DNA of 64,000 nt from contig NZ_JARVKY010000003.1 in the NCBI RefSeq assembly GCF_029813785.1, positions 124,001-188,000 of the forward strand, given 5' to 3'. The translations under genes and the position numbers were made by a program. This DNA comes from Streptomyces sp. DH41 (GTDB taxonomy: Bacteria; Actinomycetota; Actinomycetes; Streptomycetales; Streptomycetaceae). This document shows, piece after piece, positions 50,114 to 60,245 of this stretch; the first letter of the stretch is position 1; every line of letters begins with the position of its first letter. A model generated the notes under the pieces. The model was given only the letters and a program-made list of their open reading frames with translations, did no database searches and was not told where the DNA came from.

Positions 50114-51258
50114 CCTTGGAACGAGACCTGTACGGCCCCGACCACGAGGCCTTCCGCGAGACCGTGCGGACCTTCCTCGCCAAGGAGGTGGCCCCGCACC
50201 ACGAACGGTGGGAACGGAACGGGGTCGTCGACCGCGAGGTGTGGTGCTCGGCGGGCCGCCAGGGCCTGCTGGGACTGGCCGTCGGCGAGGAGTACGGCGG
50301 CGGTGGGACCGAGGACTTCCGCTACAGCACCGTGCTCATCGAGGAGTTCGCCCGCGCCGGCGCCTCCGGACTGGCCCTGAGCCTGCACAACGACATCGTC
50401 GGCCCCTACCTGACCCGGCTCGCCACCGAGGAGCAGAAGCGGCGCTGGCTGCCGGGTTTCGTCTCCGGCGACCTCGTCACCGCCATCGCCATGACGGAAC
50501 CCGGCGCCGGTTCCGACCTCCAGGGCATCCGCACCACCGCCACCGACCAGGGCGACCACTACCTGCTCAACGGCTCGAAGACCTTCATCTCCAACGGCAT
50601 CCTCGCCGACCTCGTCGTGGTGGTGGCCCGCACCACGCCCGAGGGCGGCAGCTCGGGGCAGAGCCTGCTCGTCGTCGAGCGCGGCGCGGACGGCTTCGAA
50701 CGCGGCCGGAACCTCGACAAGATCGGCCAGAAGGCCCAGGACACCGCCGAGTTGTTCTTCGACGACGTACGGGTCCCCAAGGAGAACCTGCTGGGGGAGG
50801 AGAACCGCGCCTTCACCTACCTGATGGGCAACCTCGCCCAGGAGCGGCTGGCCATCGCGGTCGGCGCCGCCGCCGCGGCCGAGGAGATCCTCGACGTCAC
50901 CACGCGGTACGTGAAGGAGCGCGAGGCGTTCGGACGGCCGCTGGCGAAGCTCCAGCACATCCGTTTCGAGATCGCCGAGATGGCCACCGAGACAGCGGTC
51001 ACCCGGACCTTCCTGGACCGCTGTGTCACCGATCACAGCCAGGGCCGACTCGACGCCACGCACGCCTCGATGGCCAAGTGGTGGGCCACCGAACTGCAGA
51101 AGCGGGTCGTCGACCGCTGCCTCCAACTCCACGGCGGCTACGGCTACATGAGCGAGTACCGGGTGGCGCGGGCGTTCCTCGACGGACGTATCCAGACCAT
51201 CTACGGAGGCACCACCGAAATCATGAAGGACATCATCGGCCGTTCCCTGCTCGGCTGA
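50110..51258 (+). CDS. acyl-CoA dehydrogenase
   Basis: This 382-residue flavoprotein has [16 protein letters not shown] and [14 protein letters not shown] for FAD and Co[22 protein letters not shown], and the C-terminal [22 protein letters not shown]. The YGGT replaces YEGT, so the base is expected on the earlier helix as in long-chain and isovaleryl-CoA dehydrogenases, which fits branched substrates. GTG at 50110 overlaps the preceding stop. It performs the first dehydrogenation of beta-oxidation. Confidence 0.9.
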   Translation: MTLERDLYGPDHEAFRETVRTFLAKEVAPHHERWERNGVVDREVWCSAGRQGLLGLAVGEEYGGGGTEDFRYSTVLIEEFARAGASGLALSLHNDIVGPYLTRLATEEQKRRWLPGFVSGDLVTAIAMTEPGAGSDLQGIRTTATDQGDHYLLNGSKTFISNGILADLVVVVARTTPEGGSSGQSLLVVERGADGFERGRNLDKIGQKAQDTAELFFDDVRVPKENLLGEENRAFTYLMGNLAQERLAIAVGAAAAAEEILDVTTRYVKEREAFGRPLAKLQHIRFEIAEMATETAVTRTFLDRCVTDHSQGRLDATHASMAKWWATELQKRVVDRCLQLHGGYGYMSEYRVARAFLDGRIQTIYGGTTEIMKDIIGRSLLG

Positions 51259-51328
51259 GTCCGCGCCGGCCGCATCGAACCCCGTGCCGCATGCGCGGCT
51301 TCTCGTGAACCCACGGAAGGCACCCAAG

Positions 51329-52543
51329 GTGAGCACCGAAGCGTACGTGTACGACGCGATCCGCACCCCGCGCGGACGCGGCAAGCCGACCGGAGCCCTG
51401 CACGGCACCAAGCCGATCGACCTGGTCGTCGGTCTGATCCACGAGACCCTCCAGCGCTTCCCGGACCTCGACCCGGCGGCGATCGACGACGTCGTGCTGG
51501 GCGTCGTCGGCCCCCTCGGTGACCAGGGAGCCGACATGGCCCGCACCGCGGCCATCGCCGCCGGGCTGCCGGACACCGTGGCCGGCGTCCAGGAGAACCG
51601 CTTCTGCGCCTCGGGGCTGGAAGCCGTCAACATGGCTGCCATGAAGGTCCGTTCGGGATGGGAGGACCTGGTACTGGCGGGCGGCGTGGAGTCCATGTCC
51701 CGCGTCCCGATGGGCAGCGACGGCGGAGCCTGGGCTCTGGACCCGCGCACCAACCACGACACCGGCTTCGTCCCGCAGGGCATCGGCGCCGACCTGATCG
51801 CCACCCTGGAGGGCTTCGCCCGCCACGACGTGGACTCCTACGCGGCTCTCTCCCAGGAACGGGCCGCCGCGGCCTGGAAGGACGGCCGTTTCGACAGGTC
51901 CGTCGTCCCCGTCCTGGACCGTAACGGGCTGCTCGTCCTCGACCGCGACGAGCACATGCGGCCCGGCACCACGGCCGAGAGCCTGGCCGCCCTGGGGCCC
52001 TCCTTCGCGCAGCCCGGCGAGCTGGCCGGCTTCGACGCGGTCGCGCTGCAGAAGTACCACTGGGTGGAGAAGATCGACCACGTCCACCACGCGGGAAACT
52101 CCTCCGGCATCGTCGACGGCGCCGCACTGGTCGCCATCGGCAGCGGGGCGGCCGGTGAGCGCCACGGCCTGACCCCGCGTGCCAGGATCGTCTCCGCCGC
52201 CGTCTCGGGCGCGGAGCCCACCATCATGCTGACCGGTCCGGCCCCCGCCTCCCGCAAGGCGCTCGCCAAGGCCGGGCTGACCGTCGACGACCTCGACCTG
52301 GTCGAGATCAACGAGGCGTTCGCCGCGGTCGTCCTGCGGTACGTCAAGGACATGGGGCTCTCCTTGGACAAGGTCAACGTCAACGGCGGTGCCATCGCCA
52401 TGGGCCATCCGCTGGGGGCCACCGGCGCCATGATCCTGGGCACCCTCGTGGACGAACTGGAGCGCCGTGACCTGCGGTACGGGCTGGCGACCCTGTGTGT
52501 CGGCGGCGGTATGGGCATCGCCACCGTCGTCGAACGCCTCTGA
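51329..52543 (+). CDS. fadA: acetyl-CoA C-acyltransferase (thiolase, FadA)
   Basis: This is a 404-residue thiolase. The nucleophilic cysteine is in [12 protein letters not shown]; the base pair is in [15 protein letters not shown] and [21 protein letters not shown] is also intact. It cleaves 3-ketoacyl-CoA. The GTG at 51329 ([18 protein letters not shown]) is the family start, preceded by GGAAGG. It lies upstream of fadB, so the two encode a FadAB-type trifunctional complex. Confidence 0.92.
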   Translation: MSTEAYVYDAIRTPRGRGKPTGALHGTKPIDLVVGLIHETLQRFPDLDPAAIDDVVLGVVGPLGDQGADMARTAAIAAGLPDTVAGVQENRFCASGLEAVNMAAMKVRSGWEDLVLAGGVESMSRVPMGSDGGAWALDPRTNHDTGFVPQGIGADLIATLEGFARHDVDSYAALSQERAAAAWKDGRFDRSVVPVLDRNGLLVLDRDEHMRPGTTAESLAALGPSFAQPGELAGFDAVALQKYHWVEKIDHVHHAGNSSGIVDGAALVAIGSGAAGERHGLTPRARIVSAAVSGAEPTIMLTGPAPASRKALAKAGLTVDDLDLVEINEAFAAVVLRYVKDMGLSLDKVNVNGGAIAMGHPLGATGAMILGTLVDELERRDLRYGLATLCVGGGMGIATVVERL

Positions 52544-52591
52544 TCCCGCCTCCACCTCAGCAGCCGGCCGCCGCCACGGGAGACCTCAGTC

Positions 52592-54778
52592 ATGGACACC
52601 ACCGCACGACCTTCGACGATCCGCTGGGAAGAGTCCGACGACCACGTCGTCACCCTCCTGCTGGACGATCCGAGCCAGTCCGTCAACACCATGAACGCCG
52701 CGTTCATCGACTCGCTGGACGCCGTCGCGGCACGGCTCGCGCGACGCCGTGACGACATCCGGGGCGTCATCGTCGCCTCCGCCAAGAAGACCTTCTTCGC
52801 CGGCGGCGACCTGCGCGACCTGATCTCCGTCACCCCCGAAACCGCGCAGGAGTCCTTCGAGGCCGGCATGCGGGTCAAACGCTCGCTGCGCGTCCTGGAG
52901 ACTCTGGGCAAACCGGTCGTCGCCGCGATCAACGGCGCGGCCCTGGGCGGCGGTTACGAGATCGCCCTGGCCTGCCACCACCGCGTGGTACTGGACACCC
53001 CGGCCGCCCGCGTCGGGCTTCCCGAAGTCACCCTGGGCCTGCTGCCCGGAGGCGGGGGAGTGACCCGCACGGTGCGGATGTTCGGGGTCGCGGACGCCCT
53101 GCGGAAGGTTCTCCTGGAGGGCACCCTGTACGGACCGGCCCGCGCCCTGGAAGCCGGCCTGGTCGACGATATCGCCGCCGATGAGGGAGAGCTGCTCGCC
53201 AAGGCACGGGCGTTCGTGGACGCCAACCCGGTGTCGGCCCAACGGTGGGACGCCCCCGGCTACCGCGTCCCCGGAGGCACGCCCTCGCACCCGAAGCTCG
53301 CCGCCCAGCTCCCGGCGTTCCCCGCGTTGCTGAAGAAGCAGACGGGCGGCGCCCCCTGCCCGGCGCCGCGCAACATCCTCGCGGCGGCCGTGGAGAGCGC
53401 CCAGGTCGACGTGGACACGGCCTTCGTCGTGGAAGCCCGGTACCTGACGGAACTCGTCACCGGGCAGATCACCAAGAACATGATCCAGGCGTTCTTCTTC
53501 GACCTCCAGGCGGTCAACTCCGGTGCGAACCGCCCCGAGGGCATCGAGGCCCGCCAGGTCCGCAAGGTCGCCGTCCTCGGTGCCGGGATGATGGGCGCGG
53601 GTATCGCCTACTCGTGTGCCCGCGCGGGTATCGAGGTGGTGCTGAAGGACGTGGCCCTGGAGTCGGCTGTCAAGGGCAAGGCCTACTCCGAGAGGTTGTG
53701 TGCCAAGGCGGTGGCCAAGGGCCGTACGACGCGGGAGAAGGCGGACGCGTTGCTGGCCCGCATCACGCCGACCGCCGAGGTGGGCGACCTCGCGGACTGT
53801 GACGCGGTCATCGAGGCGGTCTTCGAGGACACTGCGCTCAAGCACAAGGTGTTCCAGGAGGTCCAGGACGTCGTCGCCCCCGACGCGCTGCTGTGCTCCA
53901 ACACCTCGACGCTGCCCATCACGGCGCTGGCCGAGGGCGTCGAGCGCCAGGGCGACTTCATCGGGCTCCACTTCTTCTCGCCCGTCGACAGGATGCCGCT
54001 GGTCGAGATCATCAAGGGCGAGCGGACCGGCGACGAGGCGCTGGCCCGCGCCTTCGACCTGGTCCGGCAGATCAGGAAGACGCCGATCGTGGTCAACGAC
54101 TCGCGCGGTTTCTTCACCTCCCGGGTCATCGGCCACTTCATCAACGAGGGTGTGGCGATGGTGGGTGAGGGCATCGAGCCGGCCTCCGTGGAGCAGGCCG
54201 CGGCCCAGGCGGGCTATCCGGCCAAGGTGCTGTCCCTGATGGACGAGCTGACGCTCACGTTGCCCCGGAGGATCCGTGAGGAGACCAGGCGGGCGGTTCA
54301 GGAGGCGGGTGGTACCTGGGCCGCGCATCCGGCGGATGCCGTCGTGGACCGGATGGTCGACGAGTTCGGGCGTGCGGGGCGCTCGGGCGGCGCCGGGTTC
54401 TACGAGTACGGGGAGGACGGCAAGCGGGCGGGGCTGTGGCCGGGACTGCGCGAGCACTTCACCGACCCCGCGAAGCAGCCCGCCGAGCTGACCGAGTTGG
54501 CGGAGCGGATGCTCTTCGTGGAGGCACTGGACGCGGTGCGCTGCCTGGAGGAGGGTGTGCTGACCTCCGTCGCCGACGCCAACATCGGCTCGATCCTCGG
54601 TATCGGTTTCCCCGGCTGGACCGGCGGCGTCCTCCAGTACATCAACGGCTACGAGGGAGGCCTGCCCGGTTTCGTGGCCCGCGCGCGTGAGCTCGCCGAC
54701 CGCTACGGCGAGCGCTTCACCCCGCCCGTGCTGCTGCTGCGCAAGGCCGAGCGGGGCCAGACCTTCACGGACGACTGA
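52592..54778 (+). CDS. fadB: FadB-type enoyl-CoA hydratase / 3-hydroxyacyl-CoA dehydrogenase
   Basis: This is a 728-residue bifunctional protein. The N-terminal crotonase domain (about 1-200) shows KKTFFAGGDLRDL (oxyanion hole) and NGAALGGGYEIALACHHRVV. The Rossmann domain begins at about 325 with VAVLGAGMMGAGIAYSCARAGIEV and is followed by two 3HCDH helical domains; IGLHFFSPVDRMPLVEIIKG holds the catalytic histidine. It carries out hydration and the second oxidation. It is next to the thiolase. Confidence 0.93.
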   Translation: MDTTARPSTIRWEESDDHVVTLLLDDPSQSVNTMNAAFIDSLDAVAARLARRRDDIRGVIVASAKKTFFAGGDLRDLISVTPETAQESFEAGMRVKRSLRVLETLGKPVVAAINGAALGGGYEIALACHHRVVLDTPAARVGLPEVTLGLLPGGGGVTRTVRMFGVADALRKVLLEGTLYGPARALEAGLVDDIAADEGELLAKARAFVDANPVSAQRWDAPGYRVPGGTPSHPKLAAQLPAFPALLKKQTGGAPCPAPRNILAAAVESAQVDVDTAFVVEARYLTELVTGQITKNMIQAFFFDLQAVNSGANRPEGIEARQVRKVAVLGAGMMGAGIAYSCARAGIEVVLKDVALESAVKGKAYSERLCAKAVAKGRTTREKADALLARITPTAEVGDLADCDAVIEAVFEDTALKHKVFQEVQDVVAPDALLCSNTSTLPITALAEGVERQGDFIGLHFFSPVDRMPLVEIIKGERTGDEALARAFDLVRQIRKTPIVVNDSRGFFTSRVIGHFINEGVAMVGEGIEPASVEQAAAQAGYPAKVLSLMDELTLTLPRRIREETRRAVQEAGGTWAAHPADAVVDRMVDEFGRAGRSGGAGFYEYGEDGKRAGLWPGLREHFTDPAKQPAELTELAERMLFVEALDAVRCLEEGVLTSVADANIGSILGIGFPGWTGGVLQYINGYEGGLPGFVARARELADRYGERFTPPVLLLRKAERGQTFTDD

Positions 54779-54916
54779 TCCCTCTCCTGTTCCCCCCGGC
54801 GGTCCTCCGCAGATCCGTCGCGCACTTCCACCGCGCACCTCCCGGCACGCCTGCCGGGGCGCCCCCACCGCCCCGGTCTCCCCGGACGTTCCCATCCGAC
54901 CCGCAAGGAGGCCCCG

Positions 54917-56749
54917 ATGACATCAGCGCCCCGCACCACCGGGCAACTGCCCGACGCTCCGGCCGACCGCACGCTGCCGCGGCTGCTGGCCCGCAACGCC
55001 CATGAGTACCCCGGACTCCCCGGCCTCTCCTGGCAGCCGGCGGACGGGGACGGCGACTGGACGACACTCACCTGGGCGGAGATCCACGAGCACACCGAGC
55101 GCCTGGCCGCCGGATTCGCGGCGCTCGGCGTCGGCCGCGGCGACCATGTGCTGATGATGATGGCCAACCGGCCCGAACACTGGCTGTCCGACCTGGCCCT
55201 CGTCCGCCTCGGCGCCGTCCCGGTCAGCGTCTACGGCACCGCGGCCCCCGAGCAGATCACCCACATCGCCCGCAACTGCCGAGCCCGGGTCGCCGTGGTG
55301 GAGGGGACGGCGCAGGTGGAGGTGTGGGAGCCGCTCCTGGCCGACGCCGACACTCCGCTGGCCCGGCTGGTGGTGGCCGAGGCGGGCGCCGAGCGCGACC
55401 ACCTCCCGTACGCCGCCCTGCTCCGGGAGCCGGCGCCTGAGCGGTTCGCCAAGGAACTGGACGCCGCGAGCCCCGAGGACCCGCTGACCGTCGTCTACAC
55501 CTCCGGCACCACCGGGGAACCCAAAGGCGTCGTTCTCACCCACCGCCAGGTAATGGCCAACGCCCTTGCGCTGGACGCCGTGGTGGAACTGCCGCCGCAC
55601 GTCGAGCACATCTGCTACCTGCCGTTCGCCCACATCGCCGAACGGATGCTGGGCATCTACCTGCCCTGCCACCGCGCCTCGCACGTCTACCTCTGCGCCG
55701 ACCCCACCGGCGTGGGCACGGTCGTGCGCAAGGTGCGTCCCGCGCAGTTCTTCGGCGTGCCGCGGATCTGGGAGAAGCTGTGCGCCGCCGTGCGGGCCGT
55801 CCTCTCCCTGATGCCGGCCGAGCAGCGGGAGGTCATCGACGCGGCGTCCGCGGTGGCCCGCGAGCACGTCGGCTACCGCGAGCGGGGGGAGACACCGCCC
55901 GCCGAACTGGAGGAGCGCTACGCCCGTGCCCGCGAGGAGGTCCTGCTGCCGCTGCTGGCCGCGGGCGGACTGGACCGGGTGACCTGGGCGGCCAGCGCGT
56001 CGGCGCCGATGCCGGTCGACGTGGTGGACTTCTGGGCCGGGTTCGGCATCGTGATCATGGATGCCTGGGGGCTGACCGAGACCACCGGTGTGGCCACCAC
56101 CAACAGCCCGCGAGCCGGCTTCCGGATCGGCTCGGTGGGGCGCCCCGTGGAGTCCGTGGAGGTCCGGCTCGCCACGGACGGCGAGATCGAGGTGCGCGGC
56201 GAGTCGGTCTTCTCCGGCTACCTCCAGCCGGACGGATCGGTGCGGTCGGCCCTGGACGCCGACGGCTGGCTGGCCACCGGCGACATCGGCCGGACGGACG
56301 AGGACGGCTATCTCTGGCTCACCGACCGGAAGAAGGAGATGATCATCACCTCGACCGGCAAGAACGTCTCGCCGGCCCTGGTGGAGAACGCGCTCAAACA
56401 GCATCCGCTGATCGGCCAGGCACTGGTGCACGGCGACCGGCGCTCCTACCTCGTCGCCCTGCTGGTGCTCGACGCGGAGGCCGCCCCCGCCTGGGCCGCG
56501 GCCCAGGGCGTCGAGGCGGACGGCACGGTCGCCGGGCTGGTGCGGCACCCGGCCGTCCGGGCCGAGGTGGAGCGCGCGGTGGCCGCCGCCAACTCCCGGC
56601 TCAACCACACCGAGCAGGTGAAGCGGTACGAACTGCTGTCCGAGGAGTGGGGCCCGGCGACCGGCGAACTGACGCCCTCGCTGAAGATGCGGCGCCGGGT
56701 CATCGGGGACAAGTACGCCGACGCGCTGGCCGGGCTCTACCGGGACTGA
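54917..56749 (+). CDS. long-chain fatty acyl-CoA synthetase (FadD-type)
   Basis: This is a 610-residue AMP-forming ligase. VVYTSGTTGEPKGVVLTH is the P-loop, YLPFAHIAERMLG the linker motif, MDAWGLTETTG the A5 motif, and TDRKKEMIITSTGKNVSPA the hinge. It is of the FadD15/FACS-type with an insert characteristic of long-chain enzymes. It makes acyl-CoA for the operon's beta-oxidation enzymes. GAGG lies eight bases before the ATG. Confidence 0.92.
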   Translation: MTSAPRTTGQLPDAPADRTLPRLLARNAHEYPGLPGLSWQPADGDGDWTTLTWAEIHEHTERLAAGFAALGVGRGDHVLMMMANRPEHWLSDLALVRLGAVPVSVYGTAAPEQITHIARNCRARVAVVEGTAQVEVWEPLLADADTPLARLVVAEAGAERDHLPYAALLREPAPERFAKELDAASPEDPLTVVYTSGTTGEPKGVVLTHRQVMANALALDAVVELPPHVEHICYLPFAHIAERMLGIYLPCHRASHVYLCADPTGVGTVVRKVRPAQFFGVPRIWEKLCAAVRAVLSLMPAEQREVIDAASAVAREHVGYRERGETPPAELEERYARAREEVLLPLLAAGGLDRVTWAASASAPMPVDVVDFWAGFGIVIMDAWGLTETTGVATTNSPRAGFRIGSVGRPVESVEVRLATDGEIEVRGESVFSGYLQPDGSVRSALDADGWLATGDIGRTDEDGYLWLTDRKKEMIITSTGKNVSPALVENALKQHPLIGQALVHGDRRSYLVALLVLDAEAAPAWAAAQGVEADGTVAGLVRHPAVRAEVERAVAAANSRLNHTEQVKRYELLSEEWGPATGELTPSLKMRRRVIGDKYADALAGLYRD

Positions 56750-56778
56750 GCCGGGCCCGCGCTACGCACGCGGGGAAG

Positions 56779-56809
56779 CGGCCGCCCCCCTGTACGGGAG
56801 GGGCGGCCG
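56779..56809. terminator. hairpin terminator between convergent operons
   Basis: CGGCCGCCCC at 56779-56788 pairs with GGGGCGGCCG at 56800-56809 around an 11-base loop, 30 bp after the FadD stop and 17 bp before the end of the convergent acyl-CoA dehydrogenase gene. Confidence 0.75.
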
Positions 56810-56825
56810 ACTCGCGTGGGCCGGC

Positions 56826-57965
56826 TCAGAGGCCGTAGGTCTTGCCGATGACGTCACGCTGGATCTCGCTGGTCCCGCCGTAGACCGTGGAGACGACCGC
56901 GGCCCGCAGGTGGCGCTCCATGTCGAACTCGGTGGTGTAGCCGTAGCCGCCCATCATCTGCATGCCCTCCAGGGCGGCCCGCTTGGCGATCTCGGTGGCC
57001 TTCAGCTTGGCCATGGACGCCTCCCGCGGGAACAGCTTGTCCGGCTGCGCGTCGCAGTCCAGAGCGACCTCGCGCACCAGCAGCCGGGTGCACTCGATCT
57101 CGGTGGCGAGGTCGGCCACCCGGTGCCGCAGTGCCTGGAAGGAGCCGACGGGCCGCCCGAACTGCTCACGTTCGCGGACGTAGGCCAGGACGTCGTCGAA
57201 GACCCGGCGCGCCAGACCCAGCATGTTCGAGGCCAGGAAGAGCCGCTCGTAGTTCAGTCCGGCCATCAACTGCCGCCAGCCGTCGTTCACTTGGCCCACC
57301 ACCGCGTCGGCGGGCAGCCGGACGCCGGTGAGGAACACGTCGTTCACCTCCCGGCCGCCCATGGTCTCGATGCCCCGCACCTCCACGCCCGGGGCGTCCG
57401 CGGGCAGGTGGAACATGGTCAGCCCGCCGTGCTTGTCCTCGCCGGTGCGGGCCACCAGCAGAATGCTCTTCGCGCAGTGCGCGTTGGAGATCCACGTCTT
57501 CTGCCCCTCGATCACCCAGCCGCCGTCCGCCGCCCGCGTGGCACGGCAGCGCAGCGCGCCGACGTCCGAACCGGCCTCCGGCTCCGACATGGCGATCGAC
57601 AGGACGTCGCCGCCCACGGCGCCCGGCAGCACCTCGTGCCGCTGCCGTTCGGAGCCGAACCGCTCGTACGCCTTCGCGGCGATGACGGTGGTGATGAACC
57701 CGCCTGCCGGGACCATTCCGTAGGAGGTCTCCTCCAGGAACAGGCAGGCGTCGGCCAGCCCGCCGCCGGCGCCCCCGTACTCCTCGGGCAGGCACACCCC
57801 GAGCCAGCCCAGATCGGCGAGCCTGCCGTACAGCCCGGGATGGTGCGCCTCGCGACCGCCCGCGGTCAGCGCGTCCCGCTGCTCCCGGGTGCCGCACTCG
57901 CGCTTGGCGAAATCTCTGACGGCCGCGACGAACGCGGACTGCTCTGCGGTGAGGCGACTGCCCAT
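56826..57965 (-). CDS. acyl-CoA dehydrogenase (second copy)
   Basis: This 379-residue enzyme has SIAMSEPEAGSDVGALRCR, GQKTWISNAHCAKSILLVA, REREQFGRPVGSFQALRHRVADLA and the C-terminus VVSTVYGGTSEIQRDVIGKTYGL. As in the first copy the YEGT glutamate is replaced (YGGT). The ATG at 57965 has GGAGG four bases upstream. It is divergent from a TetR gene across an AT-rich control region and probably regulated by that protein. Likely substrate: acyl- or methyl-branched acyl-CoA. Confidence 0.9.
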   Translation of the reverse strand: MGSRLTAEQSAFVAAVRDFAKRECGTREQRDALTAGGREAHHPGLYGRLADLGWLGVCLPEEYGGAGGGLADACLFLEETSYGMVPAGGFITTVIAAKAYERFGSERQRHEVLPGAVGGDVLSIAMSEPEAGSDVGALRCRATRAADGGWVIEGQKTWISNAHCAKSILLVARTGEDKHGGLTMFHLPADAPGVEVRGIETMGGREVNDVFLTGVRLPADAVVGQVNDGWRQLMAGLNYERLFLASNMLGLARRVFDDVLAYVREREQFGRPVGSFQALRHRVADLATEIECTRLLVREVALDCDAQPDKLFPREASMAKLKATEIAKRAALEGMQMMGGYGYTTEFDMERHLRAAVVSTVYGGTSEIQRDVIGKTYGL

Positions 57966-57986
57966 CTGGTCCTCCAGAGGTCGTGT

Positions 57987-58009
57987 TACAAAGTATTGGT
58001 AGTTGTTTC
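57987..58009. promoter_or_regulatory. AT-rich operator in the ACAD/tetR gap
   Basis: TACAAA at 57987-57992 and TTGTTTC at 58003-58009 are 10 bp apart. The same two blocks at the same distance occur upstream of the aldehyde dehydrogenase at 60208-60230. The element stands out as AT-rich within GC-rich DNA and is probably the site of the adjacent TetR. Confidence 0.65.
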
Positions 58010-58038
58010 TTGTCTTCTCGGGACGGGGTACCGGATTC

Positions 58039-58635
58039 GTGAGCACGGTCCTGAAGACCGAGACGGACGACCCGACGGCGCGGCGCATCCTCGACGCCGC
58101 GCTGGAGCAGTTCACCGTCTTCGGCCTGCGCCGTTCCTCCGTGGACGACGTCGCCAAACGGGCCGGTGTCTCCCGGGTCACCGTCTACCGGCGCTTCCAG
58201 AACAAGGACAAGCTGGTCGAGCAGACCCTGCTGCGGGAGAACAGCCGGTTCTTCCAGCGGCTGGACTCGGCGGTGGCGTCGCTGCCGACCATGGAGGAAC
58301 GGGTCGTCGAGGGGTTCGTGGTCGCGTTGCGCCACACCCGCGCACATCCGCTCTTCGGCGGCCTGCTGCGCCTGGAACCCGAGGTGGTGCTGCCCTACCT
58401 GACCGTGCACGGAGGCTCCTCGCTCTCCGCCACCGTCGAGTACCTGACGGGTCATCTGCGCCGTGCGCAGCAGGACGAGGGCCGCCGCGACGAGGATCCG
58501 CGGCCGGTCGCCGAGCTCATGGTGCGGGTGGCCGTCTCCTTCCTGCTCAACCCGGCCAGCTGCATCGAGATGGAGGACGAGGACCAGGCCCGGGCCTTCG
58601 CCCGCCGCTACCTGGCCCCCCTGCTGAACGCCTGA
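58039..58635 (+). CDS. TetR-family regulator
   Basis: This is a 198-residue protein with HTH SVDDVAKRAGVSRVTVYRRFQNKDKLVEQTLL and a TetR helical domain. The GTG at 58039 (MSTVLKTETDDPTARRILDAALEQF) is a natural family start; an upstream in-frame codon at 58003 lies inside the operator and is unlikely. It is divergent from the acyl-CoA dehydrogenase and convergent with the aldehyde dehydrogenase; both flanking promoters share an operator motif. Confidence 0.85.
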   Translation: MSTVLKTETDDPTARRILDAALEQFTVFGLRRSSVDDVAKRAGVSRVTVYRRFQNKDKLVEQTLLRENSRFFQRLDSAVASLPTMEERVVEGFVVALRHTRAHPLFGGLLRLEPEVVLPYLTVHGGSSLSATVEYLTGHLRRAQQDEGRRDEDPRPVAELMVRVAVSFLLNPASCIEMEDEDQARAFARRYLAPLLNA

Positions 58636-58679
58636 CCGGCCGGTGGACGCCTGACCGGCCGGCGGGCCCGCACGGCGGT

Positions 58680-60185
58680 TCAGTGCCTCAGGTGCAGTGT
58701 CCGGGCCAGCCGTACCGCGCGTTCCCGGGCGGCGGCCGGTACCTCGAAGGAGGTCAGCGCGATCGGCGGGGTGAACCGCTGCACGGTCGTCGACTGTACG
58801 GAGGTGAAGGCCCGCAGTCCCTCCTCGCCGTGTATCCGCCCGAAGCCGGAGTCCTGCGAACCGCCGAACGGCAGTGCCGGCACGGCCGCGAAGCCCAGCA
58901 CCGAGTTCACCGACACCGCCCCCGCGCGCAGCCGCGCCGCGATCGCGGCCCCGGCACGCCGGTTCCGGCAGAAGACCGCGGCCCCCAGGGCGTACCGGGA
59001 GTCGTTGGCGCGGGCCACCGCCTCGTCCACGTCGGCCACCGCGTTGATCGCGACCACCGGCCCGAACGTCTCCTCCGTCATGGCCGCCGAGTCCTCCGGG
59101 ACATCGGTGAGGACGACGGGCGCGACGTACGGCGCCCGGACGGACTCCGGCCCGCCCAGCAGGGCCCGCGCGCCCGACGACACCGCCGCGGCCACATGCC
59201 GCTCGACGGTCCCGATCTGGCCCGGCAGGGTCATCGGACCGTAGGCCGCGTCGCTCCCGGCGCCCGGGCGCAGCTCACCGGCGCGCCTCACCACCCGTTC
59301 GCACAGCGCCGCGTGGACCTCGCGCACGGCGTAGACGCGTTCCACACCCGCACAGGTCTGTCCGGCGTTGCTCAGCGCGCCCCATACGATCGCGTCGGCG
59401 GCGGCGTCCAGGTCCGCGTCCGCGGTGACGATCACGGCGTCCTTCCCACCGCACTCGGCGAGGAACGGCGTCAGCGTCTCGGCGCACACCGCCATCACCT
59501 TGCGCGCCGTCCCGGGCGATCCGGTGAACGCCAGCTTGTCGACCCCGGAGCGGGCCAGCGCGTCCCCGGTGGCCGCGGCGCCGGTGACGGTGGTGAGCAG
59601 CCCCGCGTGTGCGGGCACGGCCGCGTCGAACAGCTCGGCGAGCAGGACGCCGGTGCCCGGGGTCAGCTCGGACGGCTTGAGGATCACGGCGTTCCCGGCC
59701 GCCAGGGCGTATCCGACGGACCCCATCGGGGTGTAGCAGGGGTAGTTCCACGGGCCGATCACGCCCACCACACCCAGCGGCCGGTGCACCAGCGAGGCCC
59801 GCTGGTGGACGGTGAACAGCCCGGTGCGCACCCGCCGTCGGCGCAGCACGCGGTCGGCGTTGCGCGCGGCCCAGGCCAGGTGCACCAGCGTGAGGACGAC
59901 CTCCAGCGCGGCGTCTCCGGCCGGCTTGCCGGTCTCCTCGGAGATGGTCCGGGCGACGGTGTGCAGATCGGCGGCGAGGGCCCGCTTCCAGCGCAGCAGA
60001 TGGTCACGGCGCCGGCCCGCGGGCAACGCGGCCCACTGAGCCTGGACCGTCCGGCTACGGGCCACGGCACGGGCGATCTGCTCGGGACCGTCCACCGGGT
60101 GCTCGGCGAGTGGCTCGCCGGTCGCCGGGGAACGGGTGGTGAACGTCGCGGTACGCGGTGCGGCGTCCGGGGCGGTGTCGGTCAT
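58680..60185 (-). CDS. NAD(P)-dependent aldehyde dehydrogenase
   Basis: This is a 501-residue ALDH. The catalytic cysteine is in GALSNAGQTCAGVERVYAV and the general base in FLAECGGKDAVIV; cofactor motifs are VIGPWNYPCYTPMGS and AFTGSPGTARKV. It oxidises aldehydes to acids, for example the aldehyde ends of isoprenoid oligomers or fatty aldehydes. The ATG at 60185 lies 23 bp after the shared AT-rich operator. It is closest in motif style to the succinate-semialdehyde/medium-chain group. Confidence 0.9.
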   Translation of the reverse strand: MTDTAPDAAPRTATFTTRSPATGEPLAEHPVDGPEQIARAVARSRTVQAQWAALPAGRRRDHLLRWKRALAADLHTVARTISEETGKPAGDAALEVVLTLVHLAWAARNADRVLRRRRVRTGLFTVHQRASLVHRPLGVVGVIGPWNYPCYTPMGSVGYALAAGNAVILKPSELTPGTGVLLAELFDAAVPAHAGLLTTVTGAAATGDALARSGVDKLAFTGSPGTARKVMAVCAETLTPFLAECGGKDAVIVTADADLDAAADAIVWGALSNAGQTCAGVERVYAVREVHAALCERVVRRAGELRPGAGSDAAYGPMTLPGQIGTVERHVAAAVSSGARALLGGPESVRAPYVAPVVLTDVPEDSAAMTEETFGPVVAINAVADVDEAVARANDSRYALGAAVFCRNRRAGAAIAARLRAGAVSVNSVLGFAAVPALPFGGSQDSGFGRIHGEEGLRAFTSVQSTTVQRFTPPIALTSFEVPAAARERAVRLARTLHLRH

Positions 60186-60207
60186 CGGGTCCCCTGCGAG
60201 TCGAAGA

Positions 60208-60230
60208 TACAAAAACTATTTACTTGTTTC
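60208..60230. promoter_or_regulatory. AT-rich operator upstream of the aldehyde dehydrogenase
   Basis: TACAAA (60208-60213), 10 bp, TTGTTTC (60224-60230): the same spaced blocks as at 57987-58009. It precedes the aldehyde dehydrogenase ATG on the minus strand. Confidence 0.65.
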
Positions 60231-60245
60231 ATGGGTGCGTCAAGA

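Noticed and set aside
52586..54895. Long antisense open frame over fadB
   Set aside because: Shadow of the fadB frame; composition is His/Arg/Gly-rich without motifs.
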